DNA from: Agromyces soli
GTDB lineage: Bacteria; Actinomycetota; Actinomycetes; Actinomycetales; Microbacteriaceae
DNA: 64,000 nucleotides
Assembly (NCBI RefSeq): GCF_022811605.1
Contig: NZ_CP094533.1
Span: forward strand, 2,542,001 to 2,606,000
Direction of reading: 5' to 3'
The notes beneath the pieces were generated by a model that worked only from the letters and a program-made list of their open reading frames with translations, had not been told where the DNA came from and did not search any database. Of this stretch, positions 61,703 to 64,000 are shown in pieces. A program made the translations under genes and the position numbers. Each line of letters opens with the position of its first letter. The stretch's first letter is position 1.

Positions 61703-62372
61703 CGAGCGACTGCTCGCTCTGATCGAGCACGCCGACCGCCGCGGCGGAGGCCGCGTCGACGTCGGCGCGTTCGATCGCCCGGAAGAGCGCCTCGTGCAGG
61801 TCCGCGGTGTTCGGGTCGGAGTTGTTGGAGAGGCAGGAATTCGAGGCGACCGAGTGCCGGAGGGAGGCGTCGAAGCTCGTGTAGAGCCCGACGAGCAGGC
61901 GGTTGTGGGATGCCGCGGCGACCCCCAGGTGGAACGCGACGTCGTGGTCGGCGAAGGCCTCGGCGTCTTGGGCGCGGATCGCCGCCCGCCGGCCGGCGAG
62001 CGCATCGCGGAGCACGGCGAGGTCGACCGCGTCGTGGTTCGTCGCTGCTTCTCGTGCGGCGAGCACGTCGAGCGCCCGTCGAACGGTGAGCACCTCCCGG
62101 GCGTCGGCGACGTCGATCGTGCGCCGGAGGGCGACCTCGGTGGGGTCGTCGGCGACGACATAGGTGCCGTCTCCCTGCCGCGTCTCGAGCAGCCCGAGCT
62201 GCACGATCGAGCGCACCGCCTCGCGTACGGAGGGACGGCTGACGCCGAGCTGCTCGGTGAGCTCGGCCTCGGTCGGGATGCGTGAGCCGACGGGCCAGGA
62301 GCCGGAGGTGATCTCGGTGTGCAGGCGGTCGACGACCGTGTCGACGAGCGAGCGGCGCTGGATGGGTTCCAC
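61695..62372 (-). CDS. GntR/FadR family regulator
   Basis: 225-aa regulator with GTG start. HTH RIPTEAELTEQLGVSRPSVREAVRSI (about 32-57), then LLETRQGDGTYVV, and an FCD domain with DHDVAFHLGVAAASHN and LHEALFRAI metal ligands. The frame is open to 62441, but that part would overlap the operator at 62396-62414. GAAAGAGAA precedes the GTG. It probably represses both divergent operons and itself. Confidence 0.87.
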   Translation of the reverse strand: MEPIQRRSLVDTVVDRLHTEITSGSWPVGSRIPTEAELTEQLGVSRPSVREAVRSIVQLGLLETRQGDGTYVVADDPTEVALRRTIDVADAREVLTVRRALDVLAAREAATNHDAVDLAVLRDALAGRRAAIRAQDAEAFADHDVAFHLGVAAASHNRLLVGLYTSFDASLRHSVASNSCLSNNSDPNTADLHEALFRAIERADVDAASAAAVGVLDQSEQSLDG

Positions 62373-62395
62373 GATTCCATTCTCTTTCTTCGCGA

Positions 62396-62414
62396 ATGTA
62401 TGGTTATCATACAT
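62396..62414. promoter_or_regulatory. GntR operator between divergent operons
   Basis: Perfect inverted repeat ATGTATG-GTTAT-CATACAT in otherwise GC-rich DNA, 24 nt from the GntR start and 64 nt from the plus-strand amidohydrolase. TATCAT (62405-62410) within it can be a -10 box. Typical FadR-subfamily site. Confidence 0.65.
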
Positions 62415-62477
62415 CTGACAAATCACCCGGGTGGACGCCACGCGCCGATCCGGTGAGAACGAAGGAGTTCAGCACGG

Positions 62478-63572
62478 ATGTCCGCACCGGTCACGACCCA
62501 CTCGCCACGAGCCGATCAGCCCAGCGACCACGGCCCCGTCGTCGCTGCCGGGCTGGTCGACGCCCACATCCATCCCGACAAGTCCAGTTGGGGCGGCGCA
62601 TGGATGTCGCGGGCGGCGGCGGCCGATCTCTCGGAGTTCATCGCCAATGACCTGGCCACCCAGCGCGGCTACACGCGCAGCGTGGAGGAACGGGCGCACG
62701 CCCTCCTGCAGTCCGCCCTCGCGAGCGGCACGCTCGCGATGCGCGCCCACGTCGACGTCTCGAGCGAGCTCGGACTGCGCAACGTCGAGGGCGTGCGTGC
62801 GGCGGCCGACCGGCTCGCGCCGTGGCTCACGGTCCAGATCGTCGCCTTCCCGCAGTTCGGTCTCCTCACCAACCCGGGCACCGAAGCGGTCATGGCCGCC
62901 GCCCTCGGCGCCGGAGCCGATCTCGTCGGCGGCATCGACCCGCTCGGCCTGGAGGGCGACGTCGCCGGCCATCTCGATGCGGTCTTCGGGCTCGCCGCGC
63001 GCAGCGGTCGGGACATCGATCTCCACCTGCACGACGGCGGCGAACCCGGCCTGGCCCAGATCCGCGAGATCGCGGAGCGGACGCTCGCCGCGGGCATGCA
63101 GGGCCGGGTCACCGTCAGCCACGCGTTCGCCCTCGCGGACGCCTCCGAGCCCCGGCTCGGCGAGACGCTCGACCGCATCGCCGAGGCGGGGATCTGGGTC
63201 ACGACGTGCGCGCTCGGCGACGACCCCGTGCTCGACCCCGGGCTCCTCGACCGGCACGGTGTGCAGCTCGCCCTCGGCTCCGACGGCGTCCGGGACTCCT
63301 GGACCCCGTTCGGCACCGGCAGCATGGTCGATCGCGCCCACCTCCTCGCCTACCGGACGGGCGCCATGACCGACGCCGAGCTCGAGCGCTGCTACCGCGC
63401 CGCCTCGATCGACGGCGGGCGCCTCCTCGGCATCCCCGAGATCTCGCTTCCCGTCCAACGCGACTCGCCCACCCGCCTCGAGTTCCCCGGCGAATCGCTC
63501 GCCCAGATCGTGGTCGACCGTCCCGCCCCGGCCGCCGCGCTCCGCGACGGCCGCCCCGTCCCCGGTCGCTGA
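62478..63572 (+). CDS. Amidohydrolase-like protein lacking the N-terminal sandwich
   Basis: 364-aa protein. The barrel begins almost at once (VVAAGLVDAHIHPDKSSWGG, metal His pair), then DIDLHLHDGGEPG, VTVSHAFALAD and LGSDGVRDSWTPFG give the remaining ligands. ADLVGGIDPLGLEGDVAGHLDAVFGLA is shared with the protein at 59229-60449. The usual beta-sandwich of about 50 residues before the barrel is missing and its C-terminal part is short. AAGGAG at 62462-62467 supports the ATG. It may act as a deaminase on the same substrate class or as partner of the other enzyme. Confidence 0.82.
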   Translation: MSAPVTTHSPRADQPSDHGPVVAAGLVDAHIHPDKSSWGGAWMSRAAAADLSEFIANDLATQRGYTRSVEERAHALLQSALASGTLAMRAHVDVSSELGLRNVEGVRAAADRLAPWLTVQIVAFPQFGLLTNPGTEAVMAAALGAGADLVGGIDPLGLEGDVAGHLDAVFGLAARSGRDIDLHLHDGGEPGLAQIREIAERTLAAGMQGRVTVSHAFALADASEPRLGETLDRIAEAGIWVTTCALGDDPVLDPGLLDRHGVQLALGSDGVRDSWTPFGTGSMVDRAHLLAYRTGAMTDAELERCYRAASIDGGRLLGIPEISLPVQRDSPTRLEFPGESLAQIVVDRPAPAAALRDGRPVPGR

Positions 63573-63649
63573 TCCGCTCAACGGCCTCCGGCGCCATCCC
63601 GCGCATCCGCTCACCCAGACAGTCCGACACACCGACGAAGGAGTTCCCC

Positions 63650-64000
63650 GTGTCCCGACGCCGCATCACCGTCGCGACGGCCGTCCTGGCCGTCGCCGGC
63701 CTCGCGCTCACCGCGTGCACCGCCCAACCCGCCGGCGAGGAGGGCGGCCTCTCGGTCGACCTCACGAACCTCGCCACCACCACCGAGCCCGGCACGCAGG
63801 CCGTCGAGCTCGTGAAGTGGAACCTGCCCTACGAGCCGATGTCCCTCGACCCGATGTACACCTTCAACTACGCCGAGAACACCGTCGTCGCGAACCTCTG
63901 CGACAGCCTGGTCCGGATGAAGCCCGACCTCAGCACCGAGCCGGGCCTTGCCGCGTCGGTCGAGCAGCCCGACGACACGACGATCGTGTACACCCTGCGT
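63650..64000 (+). CDS. Peptide/nickel-type ABC transporter binding lipoprotein, N-terminal part
   Basis: 117 residues from a GTG at 63650 to the window edge. Signal peptide with lipobox ALTACTAQ (Cys about 22), then VKWNLPYEPMSLDPMYTFNY and NTVVANLCDSLVRMKPDL, the usual start of family 5 (DppA/OppA-like) binders. AAGGAG at 63638-63643 fixes the start. It follows the amidohydrolase by 77 nt; the rest of an uptake operon is expected to the right. Confidence 0.88.
   Translation, partial: MSRRRITVATAVLAVAGLALTACTAQPAGEEGGLSVDLTNLATTTEPGTQAVELVKWNLPYEPMSLDPMYTFNYAENTVVANLCDSLVRMKPDLSTEPGLAASVEQPDDTTIVYTLR

Noticed and set aside
62373..62441. N-terminal extension of the GntR protein to 62441
   Set aside because: It would place the perfect operator palindrome within the coding region; the GTG at 62372 fits the family length.
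1..64000. CRISPR arrays and intact insertion sequences
   Set aside because: No regularly spaced repeats, Cas genes or transposase genes were seen.

Overview
The window is chromosomal DNA from a high-GC Gram-positive bacterium, most likely an actinobacterium of the Microbacteriaceae type. Pointers are the very high GC, heavy use of GTG starts and 4-nt ATGA/GTGA gene overlaps, several probable leaderless starts with a TANNNT box 6 to 8 nt before the start codon, LPXTG-anchored pilins with a class C sortase, and the DUF6458, DUF2277 and MocR families. The genus cannot be fixed from the sequence alone.

Layout. (1) 1-8118 is housekeeping: the end of an MFS transporter, a small membrane protein, leuB, ilvE, a GNAT acetyltransferase, a fumarylacetoacetase-family hydrolase, a divergent class V aminotransferase/LysR pair, and gltX. 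(2) 8232-25810 starts at a tRNA-Gln(CUG) gene and is accessory. A broken large serine recombinase reads antisense through the tRNA. It is followed by a ribbon-helix-helix protein, a DUF3846 protein and an unknown membrane protein. Then comes one tightly overlapping defence operon: hsdM, hsdS, an abortive-infection-type gene, hsdR, a predicted PD-(D/E)XK nuclease gene and a 1234-codon membrane-anchored YobI-like P-loop NTPase. A recombinase-type HTH remnant and, a little further on, an Mrr-like type IV restriction enzyme close the region. (3) 25830-31910 is core again: an MFS exporter coupled to a glyoxalase-family protein, DUF2277, a sodium:solute symporter with a 42-aa partner protein, an alpha/beta hydrolase and a membrane-anchored unknown.

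(4) 32057-36047 is a PhnDCE-type ABC transporter operon with a tyrosine phosphatase and a TetR regulator. (5) 36146-47838 is a large sugar-acid catabolic cluster. It has two related GntR regulators, an MBL-fold hydrolase, a uronate-dehydrogenase-like SDR, a D-2-hydroxyacid dehydrogenase, OtnI/OtnK/OtnC homologues for four-carbon acid sugars, an Asp/Glu racemase-family protein, a substrate-binding-like protein without signal peptide, a nucleoside hydrolase, an MHS-type MFS importer and a BtpA-family protein. Seven consecutive genes overlap by 4 nt. (6) 48103-52164 holds a GH114 lipoprotein, a divergent EamA transporter/MocR pair and a YdeI-family protein. (7) 52456-58389 encodes a sortase-assembled surface/pilus system (CAA-domain LPXTG protein, SpaH-like major pilin, class C sortase) plus a b561-like membrane protein. 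(8) 58447-64000 is a divergent GntR-controlled module: GntR, CynX-type MFS, amidohydrolase and ankyrin lipoprotein on the minus strand, and a second amidohydrolase and the start of a peptide-type ABC binding lipoprotein on the plus strand.

The strongest candidate for an undescribed system is the composite defence operon at 11598-23471, especially its last two genes, a predicted nuclease with a membrane-bound YobI-like NTPase. The second is the OtnIKC/nucleoside-hydrolase/BtpA cluster, whose substrate is not evident. All family calls come from reading motifs in the sequence; no database search was run.
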